Both the position numbers and the translations under genes were made by a program. From Simkania sp. (GTDB lineage Bacteria; Chlamydiota; Chlamydiia; Chlamydiales; Simkaniaceae), in NCBI GenBank assembly GCA_028281425.1, contig JANQJX010000244.1, forward strand, positions 1 through 36,886: a stretch of 36,886 bases of DNA, written 5' to 3'. Shown piece by piece: positions 16,147-23,735 of the stretch. A model generated the notes under the pieces. That model did no database searches. It was given only the letters and a program-made list of their open reading frames with translations, and had not been told where the DNA came from. The stretch's first letter is position 1; each line of letters starts with the position of its first letter.

Positions 16147-17283
16147 TCACCTTGTGTCATGAAACTTCTTTTGACTTAAAGCCATTCCTCCCAACCCAAA
16201 AAACAAGCAAACAAGAGCAATAAGAGACCCTAAATAGGGGATCGATGTCATAAGATAATAGGGAATGAGTGTGAATATAAAAAAAAGAGTTTGATGCTTT
16301 TGAAAATCAAAACGAGAAAAAAGTTGCTTTGCAGCCCAAGTGATTGTCAAGATTTTAGCACTGTAAAAACCAATCATGTTAATTGCAAGCAGAGTAAGAG
16401 CAAAAGGAATTCCTACAATCGTAATGAGAAATATAAAAAATAGTAGAGGAAAGATAATGACAAGAACCAAGCCAGCAAGAAAAGAGTGAAAAGGTCGCTT
16501 TTTTAAAACACTAAGAGCTAATTCAAGCCGTGCATGAAAATAGCGCATGAAAATAAGAGCAATTGCAAGCGTATAAAAAAAATTCATGATCAATCCAGTC
16601 AGCTTTGATCCTATTTTAAAACCTCTTAACACTTTCCCATGAAAGATAGAATAAAAAAAGGAGGGGTGATGGATAATTTCTCCTCTTATTTGAGCCTTTG
16701 AATTGATCACTGCTAATTGATTGCTCCAATACTCAAACTTATCTCCAACATAAGCTTTTGAAGTCAACCGCATCTGAGAGGCACAAACATACAGTTTTTT
16801 TTTGACTCGACTCGAAAAACGCAAGTTTGACGTATACACACGGGCATTATTTCCAACTACACCCCCCAAATCGACATTTCCCCCAACTACAACAACATTA
16901 TACCCCACATCAGCAACTGGAGCTAGTTCAAAGGTTGCACCTATAGCTGTGACATTTCTTCCAACATGTCCTGTGATGATCACTTGTCCTCCTAATATTC
17001 GAACATCTTGAGAAACCGTTCCAGAAATTTCAACGCTTCCCCCTGCAACAAGCACATCCCCGTGGATGACTCCATCAATAAATACTTGCCCCCCTAAAAT
17101 ATAAACATCTCCATTGACTGTACCCAAAATCTCAATCGTTTTGCCATATGCAAAAAAATCTTCATTCACAATCTCTTGGCTTGGCAAAATATGAATTCCA
17201 TCTTTTTCACTTGGGATTTCAAGTGATAAGAGCGCCCATTGAATCCACAAAAAAATTAAGGTAAAAGAGCAAGCTTGTCGCAT
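16147..17283 (-). CDS. exported bactofilin-like beta-helix protein with C-terminal membrane domain
   Basis: The protein has 378 residues from ATG 17283 (an upstream in-frame ATG at 17301 would add six residues). A signal peptide or first membrane helix (FTLIFLWIQWALLSLEIPS) is followed by ~170 residues of bactofilin-type repeats, each a short strand with Gly-Val/Ile periodicity: TVNGDVYILGGQVFIDG, VIHGDVLVAGGSVEISG and TVSQDVRILGGQVIITG. Residues ~235-375 contain four or five hydrophobic helices. Cytoplasmic bactofilins lack a membrane domain. This architecture matches a group of membrane proteins with an exported polymer-forming-like beta-helix, role unknown. It overlaps the 3' end of hemA by 28 bp and is probably co-transcribed with it. 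Confidence 0.7.
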   Translation of the reverse strand: MRQACSFTLIFLWIQWALLSLEIPSEKDGIHILPSQEIVNEDFFAYGKTIEILGTVNGDVYILGGQVFIDGVIHGDVLVAGGSVEISGTVSQDVRILGGQVIITGHVGRNVTAIGATFELAPVADVGYNVVVVGGNVDLGGVVGNNARVYTSNLRFSSRVKKKLYVCASQMRLTSKAYVGDKFEYWSNQLAVINSKAQIRGEIIHHPSFFYSIFHGKVLRGFKIGSKLTGLIMNFFYTLAIALIFMRYFHARLELALSVLKKRPFHSFLAGLVLVIIFPLLFFIFLITIVGIPFALTLLAINMIGFYSAKILTITWAAKQLFSRFDFQKHQTLFFIFTLIPYYLMTSIPYLGSLIALVCLFFGLGGMALSQKKFHDTR

Positions 17284-18275
17284 GAGCTTGCATATCTCCA
17301 TTTGGATATTTGTTTTTTGTAAAAAAGGTCCACTTGCTTTTCAATCACATTTTCAATGCGTGTTTCACAAAATTGGATTTTTTTACCTGTCACTTTTTGT
17401 TGACCATTGGCTATTTGACTCAAAGTATGAAGACTAAAAAGATCAATCAAAGGATGATAATGTAAAAGAGGGTCCATATTGCGTGGCATTCCCAGATCAA
17501 AAAGAATAATTTGCTTTTTTAGGTGTTTTAGCTTTCGACATTCCTTTAAAATATACCCATCATGGTAAGTTGCTGCAATCACCACATCAAATTGCATCCA
17601 ACGATCACACATTTCCCAATTATAAATCTTTAAGCTTAAGAATTTTTTATTAGGATTACGTGTTGTCATATAAAGATCATACTCCTTTTTCTTCATAAAA
17701 AAAGAAGCCATCGTGCGATTAATCATCGAATTGCCAACAAATAAAATGGACCTGCTCATTCTCTCTTTTTGCAAACGCTTTAAAATGGTAAAAACTGCAT
17801 CTGGCAATCGAGAATGAGAAGAGAAAACAGTCGTACGCATCTCTTTCCCAATTTTGAGCCCTTTTTGAAATAAATAATGGAGAGAAGAAGAGAGCTTACG
17901 CAAATGACGTGATCTTTCATAAGCCACCTTCACCTGACGTTGGACATCACTCTCTCCAAAAATAAGGCTATCCATGCCACAAATCACACGTCCTAAATGT
18001 AAAAAGCATTCTTGACCAAAATAAGAATAAAAAACTCCTTCAAAGGGTTCATGAATCTTTTCTCGAAGAAGCTGCAAAACTTTAATGTGTGTATCACTAA
18101 GACAAAAAGAAGAAAAATAAAGTTCACTACGATGACAAGTTGAAACTAAAACATAACTTGCTTCTAACTTAGAGTCCGATTGAGAAAATAGATGAGAAAA
18201 AATCTGAGTCATTTTTTCTCGCAAATAAATCAAAGGACAAGAAAACGAATTAATTCCAATAACACCAACTTGCAT
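17256..18275 (-). CDS. hemA: glutamyl-tRNA reductase
   Basis: The protein has 339 residues. It reduces glutamyl-tRNA(Glu) to glutamate-1-semialdehyde, the entry step of C5 haem synthesis. The catalytic loop is STCHRSELYF with Cys47 (most enzymes have Asn where His48 stands). GMDSLIFGESDVQRQVK is the conserved helix and ILFVGNSMINRTMASFF the NADPH-binding turn, in a Rossmann domain starting at ~165. Like chlamydial HemA, it is shorter than the ~420-residue enterobacterial enzyme because the dimerisation domain is reduced. It is the first gene of a two-gene unit with the bactofilin-like protein. Confidence 0.9.
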   Translation of the reverse strand: MQVGVIGINSFSCPLIYLREKMTQIFSHLFSQSDSKLEASYVLVSTCHRSELYFSSFCLSDTHIKVLQLLREKIHEPFEGVFYSYFGQECFLHLGRVICGMDSLIFGESDVQRQVKVAYERSRHLRKLSSSLHYLFQKGLKIGKEMRTTVFSSHSRLPDAVFTILKRLQKERMSRSILFVGNSMINRTMASFFMKKKEYDLYMTTRNPNKKFLSLKIYNWEMCDRWMQFDVVIAATYHDGYILKECRKLKHLKKQIILFDLGMPRNMDPLLHYHPLIDLFSLHTLSQIANGQQKVTGKKIQFCETRIENVIEKQVDLFYKKQISKWRYASSCDKLALLP

Positions 18276-18728
18276 TTAAAAAAAATTTCTTTTTTTAAAG
18301 GATTTTACACCAATTTCTGTCATTAACTCATCTTATGCAAAAAATGGGATTAACCAAACAGAATTTTTTGGTTCAATTGATTTTTCAAATTCTTTGATTC
18401 GTTGTATCTTCCCCTTTTTGAATAAGGCAAGTTCATGATTGAAATTGGGATTCCCTTGTATTTTTTTTCATTGCTCCCTACTTGGAATTTGATATATCAC
18501 AAAATTTCATATAAATGAAATAGATTCAAAATGCAATGATTTGAGGAATTCAAAACGAGAGATTTCAGATTGCAACGCTCAAAAATACCCAAGCTTACGT
18601 TAAACTCACGTTTTTTTAGTGCGCTGAGGGGATTAGGGTCACAATCAGAGGTTTAAAGAACCTTTTCTAGAAAGCCATTGGATGACAAGATCACGTGTTG
18701 CATGAGCACAAGCAACAAAAATATGCCC
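18276..18728. other. 453-bp gap upstream of hemA without an intact gene
   Basis: No intact gene is seen. At 18645-18728 the minus strand has an open stretch (IFVACAHATRDLVIQWLSRK) ending at a stop at 18645, possibly the tail of another lost gene. The rest is AT-rich. The hemA promoter should lie at its left end on the minus strand, but I see no clear consensus. Confidence 0.4.
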
Positions 18729-18792
18729 TTTATCAAAAATAGAGCGCAAAACCTCTTCCTTCAGGCGGAAGATCTAGAGCTCTCAGGCGCCT
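18729..18792 (+). repeat. repeat C copy 1: 64-bp hairpin-bearing repeat, probable IS200/IS605 end
   Basis: By eye, 61 of 64 positions are identical to 36676-36739. It contains the stem TCTTCC (18754-18759) / GGAAGA (18767-18772). The second copy has a G in place of an A in the right arm, which keeps a G-T pair. Subterminal hairpins of this kind (of the form CCTCTTCCTTCAGG) are typical of IS200/IS605 element ends and of the guide-RNA region of TnpB. The other copy is joined to a TnpB-like fragment, which supports this reading. Confidence 0.5.
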
Positions 18793-19692
18793 TTTTGCTG
18801 CTGCTTAATGGACTCCACGCAAAGTAGCGATGCATGCTTAACTCTCCAAAGTGCTGTTAAAGCACTAGGGAATCCTCTTCGTTTAGGGAGAGGAGGATGT
18901 CAATGGGAATCATAGCCATTTGTTCTTCTTTGTCACTGATGAGAACAGATTCACGAGGGATAAGCCAATCGTTTTCCGCAACAATCGTATAGAGTTGAAC
19001 GAGATCGCGATTTTTTTTGATACGTTCATAAATAAGCTCAATTCTCTTTAAAGTTTCATAGCAATAAGGGTAAAAAGGAGTTTCTATAGGCTTATCAATA
19101 TTTTTAAGACGTCCCGCAATGGAAATGACCTTGTCAACCGTCCTATTTTCAATCCATTTCTCTTGATCAAACGCATCATCAGCAGCAATAATAGTTCCAA
19201 GAGAGTGCCCTACGAGATTTAAGTAGGAGAGTTTCTGCTCCTGCTTCAAGATACATCTCTCGAATAGACCTAATTCTTTTGATAAGCGCTGTGACGCCCT
19301 CTCCTTCTTGGAAGTTGAAAGTGAAAACAGGGCCACAAAGGTCACCAAAATTTTCATCTTCCATAGAGTGAAGGAGAGGAAGCCATTCACCCTGGTTAGA
19401 TTGACTGGAATGAATAAGAATTGGTAGCAGGACATTTGGATTGGCATTTAGACACCCAAGATGGATTGCATCCGTAATAAAAAAAATCCTTTTTAGGTCC
19501 CCATAGATAGCGATCCCATAAAAACTGACTGAGCACATTTATCGAGAGAGCATCAATCTCTTCTTTTCCTCGTTCAAAAACACTGTTAGAACTTTCCTGT
19601 ATCTCCATACAAGAAGGTTGCGGAAAACGTTCCTTAGAAAAAAGAATAAGGGGGAGAAGAAATAGAAGAAAAAAAACACTTATGCATTTCAT
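18783..19692 (-). pseudogene. alpha/beta hydrolase (lipase-like), inactivated by frameshifts
   Basis: Three or four frame segments join into one protein of about 300 residues. Segment 1 (19692 to ~19480) has a signal peptide (MKCISVFFLLFLLPLILFS) and reaches DRYLWGPKKDFF. A shift in a T8 run (19478-19485) leads to segment 2 (LNANPNVLLPILIHSS, FTFNFQEGEG). A second shift near 19225 leads to segment 3 with the nucleophile elbow LVGHSLGT, the acid loop VAENDWLIPRE and, after a third shift near 18870, VKHASLL with a likely catalytic His. All three triad positions survive, so the breakage is recent. It would have been an exported lipase or esterase. It is transcribed away from the oxygenase pseudogene. 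Confidence 0.75.
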
Positions 19693-19787
19693 AAGCGAAG
19701 ACTTTAACTTAATCTAAAATAAATCCCCTTTCATGAAGACAACAAATCTATATTAATTCATACTATTTCAAAAAATTCATACACCGC

Positions 19788-20655
19788 ATGAGGTTCATGA
19801 TGTTTCGAATGATTTCTATGACCCTTCTTTTTCTCAATCCTTTCCTTTTTTCCAGTGACTCTCTAGTCAAGCAGCTCAAAGTGCGCCAATATGCCATTGT
19901 TCCTATTGAAACAAAGACAGAATGGTTTGATGAAGCTATTCAAGCATACGACAGCTTCTTAAAGCTCCCTGAAGAAGTGAAAAAAAAATATATGGCACAG
20001 TTTTTCCTTTGCACTCCCGCTCTAATTGCGGATATCGATTAGAAACTCACAATCACGGGAAAAACCTTAGAATGTACTTTCTATATCACCCCAAGCTCGA
20101 GTCTCAATGTCAATCATTTATAAAAGAAAACGCATCGATACGTTCTCTTTTCGAAAAAACCAAACCTCTATGGCAAACTTCAAATAGCTGTTTTAAAAAA
20201 GTCATTCATGAACTTAGCGCCTCTTTTCCTCCAAATGCCTATGATTCTATCTTTGCAAAAGATTCACATCAAGTACGCCTTGTTCTTGCTTTGATTAAGT
20301 ATTCCGATAAAGAAGAAAGAAAGCGATCAATAAGCCATTTTGACGGCGGATGTGCTAGCCTTGCGCTATTAGAAAGTGCTCCTGGCCTTCGAATTGGAAG
20401 CTGCGAAAAAACTCTATCTGATGCTGCTCATTGTAGAGGAACTGCTATTTTTTTCTCGGGAAAAACTTTAAGTCAATCGTTGGAGAAAGAAGTGGGATTC
20501 TTCCTGGTTGGCATGATGTCAGGCCTGGCTTAGGAAATAGATTTGCAATTATCGCCTTTCTCGATACACTCCATTCTAAAGGCGTCACAGAGGAAGAAAC
20601 TCATGAAAATCCCCTCAATATGGAACTTCGAAGTCCAATAAAGGGCCTGCCTTGA
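19788..20655 (+). pseudogene. 2-oxoglutarate/Fe(II)-type dioxygenase, inactivated by frameshifts and cut by a MITE
   Basis: Segment 1 (19788-~20005) has a hydrophobic leader (MTLLFLNPFLFSS) and reaches KKKYMAQFF. A shift at a T5 run near 20000 leads to segment 2, which carries SHFDGGCASLALLESAPGLR (HxD iron-binding motif) and AIFFSGKTL. A third segment after a shift near 20470 reads ILPGWHDVR, with the distal iron-binding His, and NRFAIIAFLDTLHSKG, with the Arg that binds 2-oxoglutarate. The reading then enters the left end of a family A MITE, whose TGA at 20653 ends it. The His-Asp...His...Arg order is that of the double-stranded beta-helix oxygenases. The substrate is unknown. Confidence 0.7.
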
Positions 20656-20809
20656 ATTGAAAAATTGTTCCGATCCATTGAGATTTTTTTCGAAAATTGT
20701 GAAAGGTGCAAATTCACTATACCCTTGAGAGCAAAAGGAGATGCGACTGATATCAAGCCTAAGGAGAAAAGATCCTTTAGACGATGACTTTCCAGTTCAA
20801 GGCAGGCCC
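20643..20809 (-). repeat. family A MITE, copy 3 (complete, inverted)
   Basis: 167 bp, ends GGGCCTGCCTTGAATTG and CCAGTTCAAGGCAGGCCC, internal sequence inverted relative to copies 1 and 2. Unlike the other copies it has no target duplication: the left flank is oxygenase pseudogene sequence (AATAAA) and the right flank is the middle of a family B element (ATTTGCAACC). This fits recombination between two A copies that deleted the DNA between them. Confidence 0.88.
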
Positions 20810-20901
20810 ATTTGCAACCTCACCTAAAAGAATTTATTGGATGTCCCAATGAAACAGCGCCTGTGGATTTTTCTAGATTGGGCATGCGAAATGCGGGTTA
20901 G
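20810..20901 (+). repeat. family B MITE, right half only
   Basis: It starts abruptly at TTTGCAACCTCACCTAAAAG next to family A copy 3 and ends with the normal terminus GCGAAATGCGGGTTA. The left half is missing. Confidence 0.8.
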
Positions 20902-21262
20902 CTCCATCAGCACATGGATGCCTAAGGGCATAAGAGCATGGACTAAAAACGGGTTCATTCTTAAGCTACTTTTATTGATTTTTGGACATGTTAGTCAAAT
21001 ACTTAATAAAAGTCAGTTAACACATCATCCATTTTTTAGAATTGACACATCTATTTTGCTTTCTCCCTTCACTAAAGTGGATCCACTTTAACTCAGTGCT
21101 CATCTCATATCTGCCACTTATTCAAAAAGCCGATGCCACAAAATAGAAGGAATTTTTCATGAGATTCCAGTTTGGAAAAGGGCTCATTATAAATTGAACT
21201 TTTTAATAAATATCCTTGCTGATAAAGTGAAAAAAAAATCGAAAAAAATTGAGGATAGCCTT
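20902..21262. other. 361-bp leader region before the two small hydrophilic genes
   Basis: No convincing coding frame. It contains an 18-bp perfect palindrome (21073-21090, listed separately). AT-rich DNA upstream of 21263 includes TCATTATAAATTG, a possible -10 region. It is likely the promoter region of the small-gene pair. Confidence 0.4.
21073..21090. promoter_or_regulatory. 18-bp perfect palindrome, possible operator
   Basis: TAAAGTGGATCCACTTTA reads the same on both strands. It has no loop, so it is a dimer-binding-type site rather than a terminator. It lies 172 bp upstream of the first small gene. It is the only perfect palindrome of this length that I noticed outside the hairpin at 33352-33405. 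Its role is inferred only from symmetry. Confidence 0.35.
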
Positions 21263-21442
21263 ATGAAAGATATCTCTGGGGTCTCTGGAACAAGCCACTC
21301 TCAACATCCCATCTCCTCCGAAAACATTTCATCCAACGCAGCGCAAGCACAACAACTAGAAGAAGTTTTATCTTTTATGATCAAGCTTCCATCTCAACTC
21401 GCAAGCCTCAAAAAAGCAGATGAGAATCGTCTAAAAAAATAG
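21263..21442 (+). CDS. 59-residue hydrophilic protein, function unknown
   Basis: ATG at 21263 is preceded by GAGG at 8 nt. A frame open from 21194 would add 23 Lys-rich residues, but its start has no ribosome-binding site. The product is Ser/Asn/Gln-rich in its first half (SGVSGTSHSQHPISSENI) and helical in the second (QLEEVLSFMIKLPSQLASLK). A disordered Ser-rich N-terminus plus a helix is the layout of chlamydial type III secretion substrates and small secretion-system subunits, but there is no recognised domain. It lies 10 bp before the next gene and is surely co-transcribed with it. In C. trachomatis two small unknown genes (CT656, CT657) sit near rluD and kdsA, so these may be positional counterparts. 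Confidence 0.6.
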   Translation: MKDISGVSGTSHSQHPISSENISSNAAQAQQLEEVLSFMIKLPSQLASLKKADENRLKK

Positions 21443-21452
21443 GATTCTATTT

Positions 21453-21773
21453 ATGACTGAAACAAGTGGTGTAACCCCTCCAGGGTCAAGTAGTGGAAGC
21501 CCTCAAAGCTCAGACAGTTCTGAATTAAATGAAATTGCACAAACTCCCTATGGACAATCCTACCAGTTAAAAGGCAATACAGCTATGCTTCAATGGGTCA
21601 ATCATTTCTACCCTAATATGAGTGAAGATCAAAAAGAACAATTTGTCGAACAATTCAATATGAACCTTTGTAAGCAAGTGTCTCAAACAATTCAACAAGA
21701 TCTTTCTAAGATGCAAAAAGATGCAAAAAAAATGAAAGATGCCCAAGAAGGTATCATCGATTCTAACGATTAA
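21453..21773 (+). CDS. 106-residue Ser-rich N-terminus / helical C-terminus protein, function unknown
   Basis: It begins MTETSGVTPPGSSSGSP, an unstructured stretch of ~35 residues. It continues with YQLKGNTAMLQWVNHFYP, and the C-terminal half is helical (SEDQKEQFVEQFNMNLCKQV, then a Lys/Asp-rich helix). There is no signal peptide or membrane segment. The layout again suits a type III secretion substrate or accessory protein. The shared style with the preceding gene (SxxSGxS near the N-terminus, C-terminal helix) suggests a functional pair. This is inference. No homologous family is recognised. Confidence 0.65.
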   Translation: MTETSGVTPPGSSSGSPQSSDSSELNEIAQTPYGQSYQLKGNTAMLQWVNHFYPNMSEDQKEQFVEQFNMNLCKQVSQTIQQDLSKMQKDAKKMKDAQEGIIDSND

Positions 21774-21821
21774 AAAGGACTCCAATTAAAATCTATTCCT
21801 TTTCTCCTTAGAGGAGACTCT

Positions 21822-22117
21822 CTCTGAATGCCACCTATGTTGAAAAGGACTTCCTTAAACTGAAAAATTGTTCCGATCCATTGAGATTTTTTTCGAAAAT
21901 TGTGAAATGTAGGGCTTTCTCAAACCTAAAGAGAAAAGATCCTTTAGATGAGGATTCTCCAGTTCAAGACAATTCCTGAAAGGCATGCTTGAGTGTTTTT
22001 TGAGGCCTAAGAAATTTTCGAAGGAAAGGTGGTAAACTTGGGCTAAAAGAATTTATTGGGGGTGCCAGCGAAACAGAACATGCGGATTTTTCATAGGGGC
22101 AGGCGACATGCGGGTTA
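21822..22117 (+). repeat. family B MITE, copy 5, interrupted by a degenerate family A element
   Basis: Left remnant AATGCCACCTATGTTGAAA, then the A element, then TGAAAGGCATGCTTGAGTG through AGAACATGCGGATTTTTC to CGACATGCGGGTTA. The right terminus supplies the stop codon (TAA on the minus strand, 22115-22117) of rluD. Confidence 0.75.
21846..21976 (-). repeat. family A MITE, copy 4 (131 bp, shortened), nested in family B
   Basis: Ends are AGGACTTCCTTAAACTG and CCAGTTCAAGACAATTCC, both diverged. Internally ~36 bp are missing relative to the 167-bp form. The 5-bp target duplication TGAAA is intact at 21841-21845 and 21977-21981, inside the family B sequence CCTGAAAAAAGGCATG. Same orientation as copy 3. 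Confidence 0.8.
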
Positions 22118-23056
22118 GGTGATATCCTCAATGTGAGTAAAAAATTTTTTCAAGCAATGAGAAAAATCGCAAGGAAAAGGAGCTGTCAGATGGAGAGGAG
22201 TCTTTTTCACTGGATGTATAAGGAAGATCTTCCATGCATGAAGCATTTGTCGAGAGATTTGAAATTTATCGTTAATTTGAGAAAATCCGTAGAGGGAATC
22301 GCCTAAAATAGGGGCATTTTGAGACCTAAGATGGACTCGGATTTGATGGGTACGCCCTGTGATAAGTTTTGCTTTTATCAAAGAGAAATAGGCCGTTTTT
22401 TGAAGGAGAAAAATTTCTGTGATAGCTTCTTTTCCTCCTTCTTTTAAGAGACTCATTTGTTCTCTTTTTCTAGGATTTCTTCCAATGGGAACATTAATGA
22501 TAGAAACATTTGGATTTCCAACTGTTATTGCTAGGTAGGTTTTTTCGATCTTTCTTGAACTGAACTGTTCAATTAAATTTTGATAGGCTTCATATGTTTT
22601 TGCCCCAACTAATATTCCTGAAGTCTCTTTGTCTAAACGATGAACTATTCCAGGACGAGACGCAAGACCTGGCAATTGATTTTGACTACAATGAAAAGCA
22701 AGAGCATTTGCAAAGGTTTGACTTGGATGTCCTGGAGCAGGATAGACAACCATCCCCGCTGGTTTATTCACACAGATTAAATCTTCATCTTCATAGAGGA
22801 TTTCAAGAGGAATAGCCTGGGGTATGAGGTCTAATAATTGAGGAAAGGTAAAAATAACTTCAATCCTATCATTTTTTTTAATAAAATGCCCTTTTTTGAC
22901 AATATTCCCATTGATACGAACATTTTTTTTCTCGATGAGACGTTGAAAATAAGAACGAGAATAATTGGAAAAGCGCTTTGAGAGACATGTATCTAAACGC
23001 TCTTTTCCTTCTTGCTCAAAATGAAAAACATCTTTCAACAACTCATTTTCCATCAC
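22115..23056 (-). CDS. rluD: ribosomal large-subunit pseudouridine synthase, RluD family
   Basis: The protein has 313 residues. It converts uridines in helix 69 of 23S rRNA to pseudouridine. An N-terminal S4 RNA-binding domain (~17-75, RLDTCLSKRFSNYSRSYFQR) precedes the catalytic domain with motif I VNKPAGMVVYPAPGH and motif II GIVHRLDKETSGILV (catalytic Asp142), then the RTHQIRVHL motif III. The length is typical. RluC-type specificity cannot be excluded from motifs alone. The two ATG codons at the start are adjacent. The stop codon comes from the end of a family B MITE. Neighbourhood (khpA, kdsA) matches CT658. Confidence 0.92.
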   Translation of the reverse strand: MMENELLKDVFHFEQEGKERLDTCLSKRFSNYSRSYFQRLIEKKNVRINGNIVKKGHFIKKNDRIEVIFTFPQLLDLIPQAIPLEILYEDEDLICVNKPAGMVVYPAPGHPSQTFANALAFHCSQNQLPGLASRPGIVHRLDKETSGILVGAKTYEAYQNLIEQFSSRKIEKTYLAITVGNPNVSIINVPIGRNPRKREQMSLLKEGGKEAITEIFLLQKTAYFSLIKAKLITGRTHQIRVHLRSQNAPILGDSLYGFSQINDKFQISRQMLHAWKIFLIHPVKKTPLHLTAPFPCDFSHCLKKFFTHIEDIT

Positions 23057-23161
23057 GTTCCAAAAATAGGTGACTATTTTTTAAAATCATATCCATGATA
23101 CCAAAAACCCACAAATTCTTGCTCACCTTTTCACTTCAACTGAAATTCTATCTTATTGAAA

Positions 23162-23329
23162 GGGCCTGCTTTGAACTGGAAAGTCCTCGTCTAAAGGATC
23201 TTTTCCCCTTAGGGTTGACATCCAGTCGCATCTCCTTTTGCTCCCAAGGGTATAGTGAATTTGCACCTTTCACAATTTTCGAAAAAAATCTCAATAGATC
23301 CAAACAATTTTTTAATTCAAAGCAGGTTC
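23162..23329 (+). repeat. family A MITE, copy 5, inserted in the loop of an inverted repeat
   Basis: 168 bp, ends GGGCCTGCTTTGAACTGG and AATTCAAAGCAGGTTC, with target duplication TGAAA at 23157-23161 and 23330-23334. The flanks GAAATTCTATCTT (left) and AAGATAGAATTTC (right) are inverted repeats of each other, so without the element the site would form a 13-bp stem with a ~20-nt loop between rluD and khpA. Confidence 0.9.
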
Positions 23330-23354
23330 TGAAATTGTCAATCAAAAAGATAGA

Positions 23355-23485
23355 ATTTCGGCTTCAAATGCCCCTTCTTTCGAAAAGCCAAGAAATTCCC
23401 GAATGGATAAGTTTGCAACCTTATTCTAAAAGAATTTATTGGATGTATCGGAAGTCAAGGAGCATATGGATTTTTAATGAGTGAT
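23355..23485 (+). repeat. family B MITE, copy 6, left end lost
   Basis: Contains CTTTCGAAAAGCCAAGAAAT, CGAATGGATAAGTTTGCAAC, CTAAAAGAATTTATTGGATG and GAGCATATGGATTTTTAATG. The usual right terminus is degraded. It lies 26 bp after family A copy 5. Confidence 0.7.
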
Positions 23486-23735
23486 ATCGGGATCTCCAAA
23501 TTGACACAATTCTCTGAGATTAGACGATTTAAGATTGCTTACAACATCCCCATGATTTTCCAAGTATAACCGGTATAGAGTCTGTATATTCAACGGGTGT
23601 TCAGCTAACAAAAATCTACTTTTGATTCTATCATTTTAATTTTCTAGATTTATAAATAATGCTTTAGTACTCTCATAAAGGGAACATAAACCATATAAAT
23701 CCTCTATTGCAAAGCCAGAACCTAAGGATCGAACC

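Noticed and set aside
20837..21091. Plus-strand frame of 84 codons after family A copy 3
   Set aside because: Begins inside a family B repeat and continues into a non-conserved leader. No start signal and an implausible composition.
23095..23484. Plus-strand frame of 129 codons
   Set aside because: It is almost entirely made of MITE A and MITE B sequence. Similar frames appear in other copies (for example around 5471 and 15883) only because the repeats are similar.
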